Shown: piece after piece, positions 43,001 through 48,400 of the stretch
Position numbering within the stretch: position 1 is the first letter of the stretch
How the letters are laid out: each line of letters opens with the position of its first letter
NCBI GenBank assembly: GCA_947396885.1
Contig: OX377205.1
Location: 62,654,969-62,718,968, forward strand
Source: Heligmosomoides polygyrus polygyrus
Taxonomy: Eukaryota; Nematoda; Chromadorea; Rhabditida; Heligmosomidae
Length of the DNA: 64,000 bases
Direction: 5' to 3'
Program-made: the position numbers and the translations under genes
Notes under the pieces: generated by a model
Databases searched by the model: none
What the model saw: only the letters and a program-made list of their open reading frames with translations
What the model was told of the DNA's origin: nothing

Positions 43001-45493
43001 AGCAAACTTTTGAATACATTTCTTTCCTCTACGCGAATCAGAGAACTTTTATAATGTATTCCTGTGTTGTTTGTTCGCCTCTATCTCCTGCCCCGTGTGC
43101 TCCTCCATGTGAGAATTACATCCGGGTAATGGATAGATAAATGGGCGCGTGGCGGCGCGGCCCGAGGAGCCAGCTGCCCCGATGTTCTTGGTTCCGCTCC
43201 TGCCAACTCTTTGGAGTAGGTGAATCCGGACTCGAGCGGTAAGGGTAAAGCACAGATCTGTGCATCAGCTTGTCATTGTATATTTCAGAAAGTTTTCATA
43301 ATGTCATTGTATATTTCAGAAAGTTTTCATAATCCCTCCACAGATTACTTAGAAGTAGAATGCGTGGCGCACCCCACCGGGGGTTGACCAACACCGTCCT
43401 TAATCATTTTTAGTATAGTAAGCAAACACATTCAAAAAACAATAGAACTTTGCCAATAATGCTGCGCTAGAATAACCCCAATGACATGGGAAGGTTTTGA
43501 TTGCACTCCAACATTCCAACCTCGTTGTCCTTCTCCTCAAACTCCCCCTCCTCTTCCCAAAAAAATTCGCCCACCAATCACCTTCCGGTCGGTGAATCGC
43601 ACCGTGCTGACATGGACATGGAAGTGATTTCTCAACACGCGCCCCCTACAATTTATGGTATGGGCCATATACCAGATACGCGTTCAGACTGTCATAACAC
43701 TTTCTACAGAAATAGTACGCGTGCCCGTACCAGATGGAGTGATATACGGCCCTTCCTTTTACCTGGCCTTTTCACCCATCACCGCTCAGTTCACCGCTCA
43801 TTGATGGGTCGCCACGAAAATATAGTGGCAGTTGCGTAGGGTCAAACCAGGCAAGCGGTGTAATGCTGGACATCCAAAGTCAGGAGTAAAGAACGCGCGT
43901 TGAACCATCATGTAGAGGAAGTGCTTAGATAAAAACGGCCTTCTGATTCCTTGGAAAACGATGTTTCAAGCGAGCCAACACCCCAACACGTTCGGATGTG
44001 TGCGTTGCCCTCACGCCTTTGGATACGATCTCTTTCCTCTTCCCTCTGCTCAGTTCTTACACGAAATTGCAATCCTGATTCAACATCAACCAGAAAAATA
44101 CGCTACTCTATTGAAGGAGGGGGAGGGAGCGACGAGAAGACCGTGCATTGCATTCGCTAACCAGAGGATGCTACCCGCTCTGCATTCGAACCGTTTTTAT
44201 GGTAATGTCCTTTCCCAGCAGGTAGAGCTCCGAAATATAACACCCCAAATCTGGCTCAGACAAATCCAGTGCAAGCGAAAAAATCAGAATTTAAGGAGAA
44301 CAAAGCGGATCACGTGCAAGAGCGCTCTGCAGTAACGTTGCCTATGTCAACCTATGTAAACCGACGCACACCAGAATCGTAGGTTAATTGCAATTCCTCA
44401 CGATTCTTACACCATTTCTAGACAACTCCGAGAGAGACCTACTCCGTCAATTTCCCTCTGTGGAAAAGGAAGGTTTCTAGAGGAGCAATTCTCGTTAAAC
44501 ATCTTAACATCAACTGAGATTTAAAAAACAACGTTAGGCAAAAACAGGAGAGAAATATGAATGAAAGTTTCAAATGAATCATGTAAAACTCAAATTAAAC
44601 AAATAAATCAAAATGGTCTAGATATTTCAGCACAGAATATAAAAAATGGAAATGTTTAAATAAATTTGTTTGCGCGACTTATGAAACGCAGTTTTAGCGG
44701 CCTCGTGTACCCCGAATCGAGGTCCTTGGTTCGAGTTTCGCTAACTCCACCAAGCCTTCTATCGATCCTGGACTGTTCGATGGAGCCAGAGCTAGCTGGG
44801 GAAGGTTAAACACCGACCTATCCAACGGTGATTTCGTTGGTCACGCTCATTACCAAATAGATACGAGTTTCTTCAGTACACCCACGGGAGGGCGGCGAGA
44901 ATTGTTCAGAAAGCTTATCTATAGCAAGAAACCTCTACAGCTGTCATTGTCTTCTTCCAAGCAGTCTCCAAAGGTTAGTTATAATACTTTTCTTCTTGAA
45001 CCCATCTGTCCTTGTACGCCCTAGCTATTAGCTTCTGCTCTAGGATTACCAACTGAAAGCACATCTGCGGGCAGGTAACGGTGTAAACATTGTCCAATAA
45101 GCGCAAAACTACCGATCTCATTTTACACTTATTTTTGAAGAGAACGGCACATTCGCTTTCTCTCGACTGCAAAGAAGCCAAGAATATCGGTTTAGATATA
45201 AGGCCGCCTCTAACATCACTCGCCAACCTAGCAACGGTCGCAATTTTTGCGTTAAAAAACAAATAAAATTGTCCTCTTCTTCATCCCACATGATGCAAAT
45301 AATTTCGAGAAACACTAAAAATGTAGCCGTAAAAGAGCTGTTCAAGGAATGACACAAAAAGAACTCACTGAAGCAGTCCCCAGGCCGGACCGTTTGGCAC
45401 GACGTCTGATATCACCACTGCCGGGTCACCAGAGGTGAAATGTGGATTGTCCCGACCGCCGGATACGGCTATGCCGAAGCCAAGGGTGACTGC
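8380..45493 (-). CDS. zoo-1: ZO-1 / tight junction protein-like MAGUK scaffold, 24 traced exons, 5' end missing
   Basis: Cytoplasmic scaffold of cell-cell junctions that links membrane adhesion proteins to actin. Exons on the minus strand, 5' to 3': 45493-45369, 37444-37345, 36370-36283, 36204-36137, 36054-35960, 35779-35621, 32884-32638, 32230-32108, 30204-30053, 29364-29187, 29132-28930, 28871-28667, 28570-28481, 25915-25834, 22912-22794, 22485-22349, 20404-20065, 18653-18522, 18276-18068, 17971-17846, 16262-16103, 16050-15907, 15834-15750, 8570-8380. Every junction is GT..AG and codon phases match throughout, giving 3,558 nt (1,185 residues plus stop). Domain order PDZ-PDZ-PDZ-SH3-GUK-tail-ZU5 is diagnostic of the ZO family; ZU5 at the C-terminus separates it from Dlg and other MAGUKs. 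The start codon and any residues before PDZ1 were not found. Least certain boundaries: 32884 (alternative 32890), 20065 (alternative 20067), 18653 and 45493. The symbol is by orthology to the nematode ZO-1 homologue. Confidence 0.9.
8872..8995 (-). repeat. tRNA-derived SINE-like repeat, copy A
   Basis: The minus strand at 8991-8922 can form a tRNA-like shape: a perfect 7-bp acceptor stem (GCGCCAG/CTGGCGC) and a perfect T arm (GCGGG-TTCGAGT-CCCGC). The anticodon stem has only 4 good pairs and the loop TCGGAAA lacks U33, so a functional tRNA is unlikely. The following tail (gagttttgatcgtaacaaaa) is shared with copies at 9148-9264 and about 18766-18862. That makes this a dispersed tRNA-derived repeat rather than a tRNA gene. 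Confidence 0.65.
9114..9309. repeat. Inverted-repeat unit enclosing tRNA-derived copy B
   Basis: Arms 9114-9158 and 9265-9309 are perfect 45-bp inverted repeats, starting atgcttgaacacattac on both sides. The enclosed 106 bp is a plus-strand copy of the tRNA-like repeat (ggtgtaaggcgaacatcgct, gggttcgagtcccgcctggc) in opposite orientation to copy A at 8872-8995. The structure looks like a TIR element that captured or evolved around a tRNA-derived head. Confidence 0.7.
9515..12686 (-). mobile_element. RTE-clade non-LTR retrotransposon, near full length
   Basis: A 3.17-kb minus-strand element. The 5' part (12364-11905) is an apurinic-type endonuclease: [26 protein letters not shown]. The RT follows: [50 protein letters not shown] and [11 protein letters not shown] (catalytic YADD), then the C-terminal segment ending [18 protein letters not shown]. 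The endonuclease and the 824-residue RT frame are separated by one frameshift near 11.90 kb. The 3' tail is a (GAA)n microsatellite, seen as (TTC)n on the plus strand at 9515-9569, typical of RTE. Flanks 9499-9514 and 12687-12702 are a 16-bp target duplication with one mismatch (gtccaagcaMcccaat). Confidence 0.92.
9568..12042 (-). CDS. RTE reverse transcriptase ORF (frame-disrupted from its endonuclease)
   Basis: An 824-residue frame. About the first 45 residues read the endonuclease region in the wrong frame. True protein begins near [20 protein letters not shown], the end of the endonuclease (with DFILVKHRD), followed by RT to the stop. Catalytic Asp residues are visible in [10 protein letters not shown] and YADD. 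The C-terminal tail carries [20 protein letters not shown] and [11 protein letters not shown], the standard RTE ending. The ATG at 12042 is unlikely to be the natural start; the native protein would start upstream of 12364 in the other frame. The intact RT frame suggests recent insertion. The protein would nick DNA and prime reverse transcription at the target. Confidence 0.85.
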   Translation of the reverse strand: MSFGPCLMKRQQRYRQKTLSLSQVTSTVMCGLRKMVAAVTAVSDMEHVTDGERILEYADSHNLIIANTVFRKRDSHLVSFYSRSTKTQIDFILVKHRDRKLVTDAKVVPYETVATQHRPLICTLKFAPPRLRHVERCGPPRIKWWRLKENAAAFVSRIRLPTVTTVDETWKDATDTILQVACSELGMTKPGRRKIEKLAWLWTNDVREKVREKKKLYHAFLRDRTADKWRMYQEAKKAAKKAVAIAKAVHYDDLSDKLETRDGERHLYRLAKARHRQAEDIEKFLGISDENGHLLTNRKRAMKRWHDYFERISTEEFAHPPIPCVPPTHGPVQKITVEETEAALKKMKPGKATGPDDIAADLWKLRCWSPAEWLTKFFNQVVTEKKVPGSWQESTTIPIWKKKGSPTDCTNYRPIRLLSHSMKIFERIVDGRIRDIVQLSTNQCGFVAGSGTIDAIHAARLLVERHREKQKPLHIAFVDLEKVFDRVPREVIWYALRQHGVPEGLIEWVRILYSGPKSSVRAPAGTSAEFPISVGVHQGSALSPLLFIVVMDAISRDLQKPAPWTLLYADDVMLASEEKSELERQAHAWYDRLAMFGLKLNVKKSEYLRTDVNEAGSIEINGTALVRTTNFKYLGSAIASDGSLTFEVNSRVSAAWSKWRSMTGVLCNRKIPERLKSKIYRTIVRPVAMYGAECWPATKELETRLSVMETKMLRWTAGVTRLDRIRNDEIRQRFGVAPIANKLREARLRWYGHVLRASGDTVRKIGLNIDVPGKRPKGRPKQRWLDTLHVDLKVAGIHPDQAFDRVKWRHHARIADSASKRDKR
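13965..15257 (-). mobile_element. maT-like (DD37D) Tc1/mariner transposon with TIRs and TA ends
   Basis: Ends match: 13965 reads TACAGGATGCGGCAAAAACT, and the complement of the right end at 15257 reads TACAAGGTGCGGCAAAA, both next to TA. Inside, minus-strand transposase pieces appear in order. A helix-turn-helix N-terminus ([37 protein letters not shown]) sits near 15130-14970. The first catalytic Asp is in [10 protein letters not shown] (about 14710) and the second in [15 protein letters not shown] (about 14410-14370). The third block [20 protein letters not shown] is at about 14310-14250. Counting from the QQD Asp to the PMDY Asp leaves 37 intervening residues, the maT arrangement. Frameshifts break the ORF into three or more frames, so it is inactive. 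Confidence 0.88.
16103..22485 (-). CDS. zoo-1: ZO-1 C-terminal disordered region exons
   Basis: Six exons (22485-22349, 20404-20065, 18653-18522, 18276-18068, 17971-17846, 16262-16103) encode the low-complexity tail between GUK and ZU5. It starts with an acidic, Tyr-rich piece ([20 protein letters not shown]) that resembles the segment after GUK in ZO-1. It then becomes Pro/Ser/Gly-rich ([36 protein letters not shown]) and has a charged stretch, [19 protein letters not shown], likely helical. The last exons are Asn/Ser-rich. Phases match at every junction. In the family this region binds actin and other partners; the exact sites are not visible. Exon 18653-18522 has the weakest acceptor because an upstream AG would bring in an in-frame TGA. 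Confidence 0.78.
17556..17757. mobile_element. MITE with long terminal inverted repeats
   Basis: A 202-bp non-coding element. The left end GGGTATATGTTGCGTAGGTG and the complement of the right end GGGTACATGTTGCGTAGGTG match over about 36 bp, continuing AGCAGYATTGGTAGG. It lies in the ZO-1 intron between exons 17971-17846 and 16262-16103, about 90 bp downstream of the 17846 donor. A target duplication is not obvious. Confidence 0.75.
18766..18862 (+). repeat. tRNA-derived SINE-like repeat, copy C
   Basis: Plus-strand copy with ggtgtagcggcataagaacc as box A region, gtgcgggttggagtcgcgtc as box B region, and the family tail gagttttgatcgcaacaaga. It is more diverged than the pair at 8.9-9.3 kb. 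It sits in a ZO-1 intron about 110 bp upstream (in gene direction) of the acceptor at 18653. Confidence 0.6.
19346..19730 (-). pseudogene. Possible retroelement C-terminal fragment with Cys/His motif
   Basis: A 127-residue minus-strand frame with [17 protein letters not shown], a Cys-Pro-x-Cys followed by EEHENLF, then [19 protein letters not shown] and a basic end. The C-P-x-C..(E)H..F.GC layout resembles the zinc-knuckle segment found after the reverse transcriptase in some non-LTR elements (zf-RVT type). No RT motifs are adjacent and no catalytic residues are visible. It could be an unrelated open frame. Confidence 0.35.
20451..21990. other. ZO-1 intron sequence, no clear feature
   Basis: Intron between exons 22485-22349 and 20404-20065. 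Near 20775-20815 the text (gaggggccgaccaacaccga) resembles the 3' part of the SINE family whose best copy is at 26260-26563. An AT-rich run is at 21070-21100. Nothing else is recognised. Confidence 0.4.
21995..22100 (+). repeat. RTE 3'-end remnant, opposite orientation
   Basis: The complement of this interval (ttctggtgtgggacgccat; gatcacatgctcgataggga) follows the plus-strand text just inside the 3' end of the RTE copies at 9590-9660 and 26160-26250. The fragment therefore lies in plus orientation, about 100 bp long and heavily diverged. Confidence 0.5.
22138..22189. repeat. Perfect 23-bp hairpin
   Basis: Arms 22138-22160 and 22167-22189 are perfect reverse complements (left arm begins tgcagggcttaaactggatg) with a 6-base loop cgtctc. 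It lies in a ZO-1 intron about 160 bp downstream of the 22349 donor. It may be a short foldback relic. On the plus strand an open frame ([20 protein letters not shown]) follows the hairpin and looks protein-like but was not identified. Confidence 0.75.
22794..28871 (-). CDS. zoo-1: ZO-1 guanylate-kinase-like (GUK) domain exons
   Basis: Four exons: 28871-28667, 28570-28481, 25915-25834 and 22912-22794. Blocks in order are [80 protein letters not shown] and [20 protein letters not shown]. The nucleotide-binding P-loop of true guanylate kinases (GxxxxGK) is replaced by GPLADVA, so the domain should be a catalytically dead protein-interaction module, as in all ZO proteins. A 96-bp intron lies inside what looks like one long frame: donor TCG|GTCAGT at 28666 and acceptor cag|GTAGAA at 28570 restore the exact family spacing. 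The 82-base exon at 25915-25834 has no ATG-initiated frame and was found only by homology and phase. Confidence 0.9.
24150..24504. mobile_element. MITE with GCTAGCG-rich internal palindromes
   Basis: A 355-bp element with matching ends: CCTATGTCATACC at 24150 and its complement ggtatgacatagg at 24492-24504. The interior is full of nested palindromes such as tcgctagcgtgaagctagcg, gcatcgctaccgatgc and cgctagcgaggcttcgctag, so each strand could fold extensively. No ORF. It lies in the 2.9-kb GUK intron. Confidence 0.75.
24505..25833. other. ZO-1 GUK intron, no clear feature
   Basis: No recognisable element or gene in this stretch. A 137-residue minus-strand frame at 25111-24698 has no domain resemblance and no splice context that fits the gene's phases. 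Confidence 0.4.
26101..28396 (-). mobile_element. RTE-clade retrotransposon, second copy, internally deleted
   Basis: Same family and orientation as 9515-12686. Both share the 5' text (cgaacagtttccagtgg), the 3' (GAA)n tail (here 26101-26146 as TTC on the plus strand) and the protein blocks. Readable pieces include [19 protein letters not shown] directly joined to [18 protein letters not shown], so most of the endonuclease is deleted. Then come [37 protein letters not shown] text and [15 protein letters not shown]. Many frameshifts. The 9-bp GTTATGAAA at 26092-26100 and 28397-28405 is the target duplication. A SINE is inserted at 26260-26563. It sits in the ZO-1 intron between exons 28570-28481 and 25915-25834. 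Confidence 0.88.
26260..26563 (+). mobile_element. SINE nested inside the RTE copy
   Basis: A 304-bp insertion that interrupts RTE text between ...cataagtaacgt and gtaacgtatcag..., with GTAACGT at 26253-26259 and 26564-26570 as a 7-bp target duplication. The element has a tRNA-like box B (ggttcggatttcccgcccag), a body (caaccaagccttccatccct; ggtcggtgaattggtacc) and a 3' part (gcgcatcccaaaagggattg). Related copies are at 34925-35150, 36545-36785, 44695-44850 and 59930-60070, plus a short one near 62050. Confidence 0.82.
28930..29132 (-). CDS. zoo-1: ZO-1 SH3-GUK hinge exon
   Basis: This exon links SH3 to GUK. It is basic at first ([18 protein letters not shown], then [15 protein letters not shown]) and ends [17 protein letters not shown] with the final Arg split at AG|GTAAGG. 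P-A-Y-E-R-V just before GUK is a strong ZO marker. The corresponding segment in vertebrate ZO-1 is the U5 region, which regulates the SH3-GUK module and binds regulators; that role is inferred here. The longest ATG-initiated frames in this stretch lie on the other strand or out of frame, so a simple ORF scan would miss the exon. Confidence 0.88.
29187..29364 (-). CDS. zoo-1: ZO-1 SH3 domain exon
   Basis: One exon encodes the core of the MAGUK SH3 domain: [40 protein letters not shown] and PPKGVIPNQ. The order 'HF..EK...L.....G..F.V.DTL..G..G.W.A.R......GVIPN' matches ZO-family SH3 folds. It lacks the aromatic Pro-rich-peptide pocket typical of signalling SH3 domains and instead packs against GUK. 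It starts with one base completing the Arg codon from the previous exon (AG|G) and ends in phase 0 at CAG|GTGAGA. Confidence 0.92.
30053..32230 (-). CDS. zoo-1: ZO-1 PDZ3 exons
   Basis: Exon 32230-32108 encodes [20 protein letters not shown], then [12 protein letters not shown] and CCGDRIVE. Exon 30204-30053 continues [20 protein letters not shown] and ends with GDNFYIR, the opening of the SH3 domain. In ZO proteins PDZ3 binds JAM-type partners and works with SH3-GUK as one unit. The two exons join in phase 0 (GAG|GTGGGT and ttcag|GTG). The acceptor of the first exon is tgcttttcag. A Tc1-like deletion derivative ends only about 75 bp downstream of the 32108 donor. The intron is 1.9 kb. Confidence 0.92.
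31622..32033 (-). mobile_element. Tc1-like deletion derivative with terminal inverted repeats
   Basis: Left end 31622 tatacagggtgaaccaaaat and the complement of the right end tatacaggatggacagg match and continue with tcataattRtaaaacaacca over about 70 bp. Between them only the C-terminus of a Tc1-type transposase remains on the minus strand (31923-31741): [20 protein letters not shown] and [19 protein letters not shown], ending GGHFETT. The catalytic DDE core is absent, so movement would need a full-length relative. The element ends about 75 bp from the PDZ3 exon at 32108. Confidence 0.82.
32638..32884 (-). CDS. zoo-1: ZO-1 linker exon leading into PDZ3
   Basis: A single exon carries the low-complexity linker between PDZ2 and PDZ3, rich in Ser, Pro, Gln and Arg, and ends VRTVTFRK at a strong donor (AAG|GTGAGG). 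VTFRK is the strand that opens PDZ3 in ZO proteins and joins in phase 0 to VGGSVGIR in the next exon. Blocks include [20 protein letters not shown] and [17 protein letters not shown]. The acceptor is ambiguous: gcttcag gives a start at 32884 and tacag a start at 32890. Both keep the frame and differ by two residues. This GC-rich exon is open in several frames on the other strand, which are shadows. Confidence 0.82.
33228..33241 (+). repeat. Poly-C tract
   Basis: A run of C residues, broken only near its start, in the 2.7-kb ZO-1 intron between exons 35779-35621 and 32884-32638. The plus strand is C-rich and the transcribed strand G-rich. Confidence 0.8.
33550..34920 (+). pseudogene. CR1-type retrotransposon 3' fragment
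   Basis: A degenerate C-terminus of CR1 ORF2 on the plus strand. The clearest block is [20 protein letters not shown], then [14 protein letters not shown] (about 34597-34700), which parallels the 'TRGG..K...P...... FFT.R....... LP' ending of CR1 proteins such as the intact one at 58214-55458. It continues [18 protein letters not shown]. The upstream part to about 33550 is only weakly similar. A gcttaataaacataaatg 3' end occurs near 34895. Confidence 0.65.
34925..35150 (+). repeat. SINE copy (same family as 26260-26563)
   Basis: Shares the box B-like gggtttggatcccgtccgag, then caataagccttccctctctc, gactcc.tggaaag and cttatccactgatgggcacc, in the same order as the nested SINE. It lies in a ZO-1 intron on the strand opposite to the gene. 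Confidence 0.6.
35621..36370 (-). CDS. zoo-1: ZO-1 PDZ2 exons and start of PDZ2-PDZ3 linker
   Basis: Four closely spaced exons (36370-36283, 36204-36137, 36054-35960, 35779-35621) encode PDZ2. The readable blocks are [61 protein letters not shown] and [16 protein letters not shown]. In ZO proteins PDZ2 makes domain-swapped dimers and binds connexins in vertebrates; whether the nematode protein does so is inference. The first exon runs further than an early in-frame GT would suggest: the donor GACG|GTTTGT at 36283 gives the correct phase and restores the conserved strand before the loop. The final exon continues into a Ser/Pro-rich linker and ends CAGAG|GTTGGT. The introns here are 78-180 bp, the most compact part of the gene. 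Confidence 0.9.
36283..45493 (-). CDS. zoo-1: ZO-1 PDZ1 exons
   Basis: PDZ1 is built from exons 45493-45369, 37444-37345 and the first part of 36370-36283. The first exon carries the carboxylate-binding loop and following strand, [15 protein letters not shown], then [17 protein letters not shown]. The second carries [20 protein letters not shown] and ends HINM. The third opens IVKRRVA, the last strand of the domain. Q is split across the first junction (CA|G). In ZO-1 proteins PDZ1 binds claudin C-termini. A donor ATG|GTTGGT ends the second exon. The acceptor at 45493 (ttccag) leaves only A-V-T-L before the loop, so the first beta strand must come from an upstream exon; an acceptor four bases further in is an alternative. 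Intron 1 between these exons is 7.9 kb. Confidence 0.88.
36545..36785 (-). repeat. SINE copy (same family as 26260-26563), minus strand
   Basis: The plus text (gggtgcgccacacattctt, cgtccatacaatgggactcg, gatggaagacttagttggac, tgggcaggagcc) is the reverse complement of the nested SINE's 3' half and body. It lies in the intron between the PDZ1 exon 37444-37345 and the PDZ2 exon 36370-36283. Confidence 0.65.
36954..37022. repeat. (TA)n followed by (GA)-rich microsatellite
   Basis: Perfect TA dinucleotide repeat at about 36954-36971, then GAGAGAGG/GGGAGA repeats to about 37022. Confidence 0.85.
37724..38048. mobile_element. Foldback element with two opposed hammerhead-like motifs
   Basis: Long inverted repeats: the left begins ctgttaagatgaatgttgat at 37724 and the right is its complement ending at 38048. 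Arms of about 115 bp are nearly identical, around a 70-80-bp AT-rich centre with a repeated gatagtttcttgaattYga. Each arm holds CTGAAGA, then AGGCG-ACAA-CGCC, then GAAAC, at 37955-37980 on plus and 37817-37792 on minus. This resembles the hammerhead ribozyme core found in Penelope-like retroelements. No protein is encoded. It lies in ZO-1 intron 1. Confidence 0.7.
43271..43332 (+). repeat. 31-bp tandem duplication
   Basis: Two identical adjacent copies, beginning tgtcattgtatatttcagaa, at 43271-43301 and 43302-43332. Their perfect identity suggests a recent duplication or an assembly artefact. Confidence 0.85.
44695..44850 (+). repeat. SINE copy (same family as 26260-26563)
   Basis: Box B-like ggttcgagtttcgctaactc, then caccaagccttctatcgatc and a 3' part with aaggttaaacaccgacctat, in the same order as the 26.3-kb copy. 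It lies in ZO-1 intron 1. Confidence 0.55.
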
Positions 45494-48400
45494 CTGGAAC
45501 ACAGCCCATTCAATTATCTGTGTTTACGCAGTGGAGAAAAGAAAAAAGTCGGCAAAAACGGTTGGTCCCTTCACAATGTGGAAAACAACAAATTGACAGG
45601 GAAATGGAAGGCAATTGGTTGATAGTTGGCAACGAATAGTTTTGACCGATAATTTGAGAGGCAATAGTGGGTTAAAGGGCTCTAGGGTGAAAGACGAGTT
45701 CTAGTTACACCGCTACATGCCACGCCAACGAACTGCGCCGAAATATACACGAGCTGTTCAGGAGCAGCTGATGGTTCAGCTCCAAAGATTAATAGAAGGC
45801 AACAGAACGTCTGGATTGTCCGGCTACAGGCTAGAGGCTTACTCAGACGGTCTGTGGAATTCTACTCACGAATTTCGACAAAATCAAAAGTGAATCAGGT
45901 GGTATTGGCGAAGGCTAGTCATCCACATCTCGAGCATTATTCACACCAGCACAGAGCTAGGGACTGCAGTGGAACCCGAAAAGAGAACCTTATCAGAACT
46001 CGCGCCAGCCCGTCATAAAAACTGGCTGAAAAAACGGCCTTAGTGGGCCATTAGAAAGGTCAACACCGGTTAGCACCGGCGGGGTAGTTCGGCCGGCCGC
46101 GTGACGGGCAGCGCACCCGAACCGCTGCGGCTGGCCGTCGCAGCTCTCGGCGCTGCCCAGATATCACAACGCACGGGACAACTGCTGCTGCGCTCCTGTG
46201 CCAGAGGTCATCAATCAATAACTATCACTACTGCTCTAATCTCAGATGCCCAAACAAGTGCCCAGAAGCAAGGCGCCGCCCTCACGACATGCTGAGTGCA
46301 CAGAAACCCGGCATCTTCCACTCCGATCCCGACTCATCCAATCCTTCACTGCAGTGCGTACTCAGTTGCTGACTAGGCCTGTCCTCCATCGTGAGGCGAG
46401 GTGGAAATGTTGGCGTCTGCTCAGTGCAAAACTGGCGATCTTCAGACCACCATAACCACCAGCACCAACAGTAGGCAGCACGCTAGAGAGTATACATTGG
46501 ATCCGATGCCCATTCGGATAATTCGGACATTTTTCCAAACCCTGGTTAAAAGGATTGTGCGAATGATCGGGATTTTTGAAGAGCCCTGATCTTAAAGATT
46601 TAAGTAGGGTAAAGTACCTAGAGGGCTGGTGCCCGCTCCGAGATTGCACATGTCGTGGAACACTAAGATTAATACGGTTTCTGTGAACTATGCAAGCGAA
46701 GGAACTCCGGATTCTGGCTGATCTAACGCACCTGTTTTAAGATGCCCTGCCGATGAGCAGCTAGCACCGGCCCGCCTAGTACTCGGGGTAATTTTTACCA
46801 AACTGAATTTGCGATAATTCAAATAACCGATTTTGATTACAAATCTGATGTCCAATCTGATTCGTATATCCGATGTGAGATCCGAAAATAAATCAGTTAT
46901 TTTGATCATCCGAAAGTCCGCTTTTGTTGAAGCTACTCATATCCGCATTATCCCAAGATCCTAGGTTTTTTAAAAATGCCATCCGCATAACCCTTCTATC
47001 CGGGTTTGAAAAAAAAAGACGTATACGAATTATCCGAATCGGCGTCGGACCCAAAGTCTAGAAGGGAAAGGGTTACTGCGAATGCATTCCTAATGCTCAG
47101 GAAAACAGCGCGCATAAAGGAAGAATTGAAACATTTTGAAGCTTCGGAGCAATTCCAGCTGAAGATGAGGACGGCACAATTTCCGGGAAAAATTTCGAAG
47201 CGCGCACTCGAAATATGAAAAGGTTATCATAGATGGTTACTAAAAAGATGGAAATGCGCAATGTCACAGCACATTGCACTCACAGTAGGTAGAACTGACT
47301 CATGCCTTGCTGCGGTCAAAACTCCGGTGCGCTAACCACATACATTCTGAAGCGACGAACTCATTGTAGACGTGCTTCAAGCACGTACTGTGCTGTTGCA
47401 CCAAAACTTTTTTCTTTAATGAGACTCTACTCGCACTTGAGTGGAACTGCAGCGGCCAAAACGGAAGAGCTTCTATGAGAGAACGGATAACTTGATTCTT
47501 GACATGGAAACCTGTGGAAACGAATCTAAAGGCGGTGTACGCGGAGCCGACGAAGCGGCAACCGACTGCGCTGCACAGCGCTCAGACTCTTAGTCCTCTT
47601 TGCAAGACAAATTAGTATCGAGTCGAGTAACTTTGGGTTACTTCGAGTGAAGCCCAGTTATGGAATCATACATATTTAGTAAGCTTTCGATTCAAAAAAC
47701 ATCGAAATTCACTGCAAATTTCGAATATCAAACGCTGTACGCTACCAAGGGCGTTGGATGCTCGAACTCGAGAAAACGAAATAACCAAGCCCTCGAGGGT
47801 GAACCTTTCTCTCTGAGTACCCTTGAGAGAAAAAAGGCTTCGAGTGGGCTTCTCAAATTCTACGTAATTTCTAGAGCTTTCCAGTCCCCACAGAAGGTGC
47901 GAAGTAAAGCCGCCGACGCGGCGGTAGCATAGACCTTGCCTTCAGGAGAAATAATGGGGGACGGAAAAGGAATGTAAGAAGCAAACGTAATGAAAGCGGG
48001 TAACTTAGCACGGCAATAATCTGTTAAATGTGTACGCATTTAGAGGCAGACCTCAGACATACATAGGTAAGAATTTCCTTATTTTGGAAGTAGTTCAGCG
48101 AACGAAAATTCCCTTACTGTGAGAAAGACGGGCCAGGCTAATCACAATAAAATTACTTCAGTCTCCCAAGAATATTAGATTTCAAGGGCACTTCTGTCTG
48201 GTTCCGAGGCTCTTATTCGAAAAATCATAGCTCCTGCTCACAAGGCACCTTTTCGATCAATCTAAGAGCTATTATGTGCGCTATCCTCTGTCGATGTAAC
48301 GGGTATAAAAAGAGATCAAGATGCTCTTGAAAATCTGATGACCTATAGCGCTTCGAATCCATCCGGATGTCCACTAAAAAAGCGCTCCGCCTAGTTTGGT

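Larger units (their letters stand above)
38049..45368. other. ZO-1 intron 1, mostly unassigned
   Basis: Seven kilobases of intron. Items seen: a poly-G run near 38615-38625; a GGAACGGAA-type imperfect palindrome at 40595-40720 that begins cagggatgtgcgg, like an hAT end, without a matching right end; a (TTTA)n tract at 42586-42602; a 31-bp tandem duplication at 43271-43332; and a SINE copy at 44695-44850. Longer open frames (41864-41553 minus, 44335-43961 plus, 45262-44975 minus) have no recognised similarity. Confidence 0.45.
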
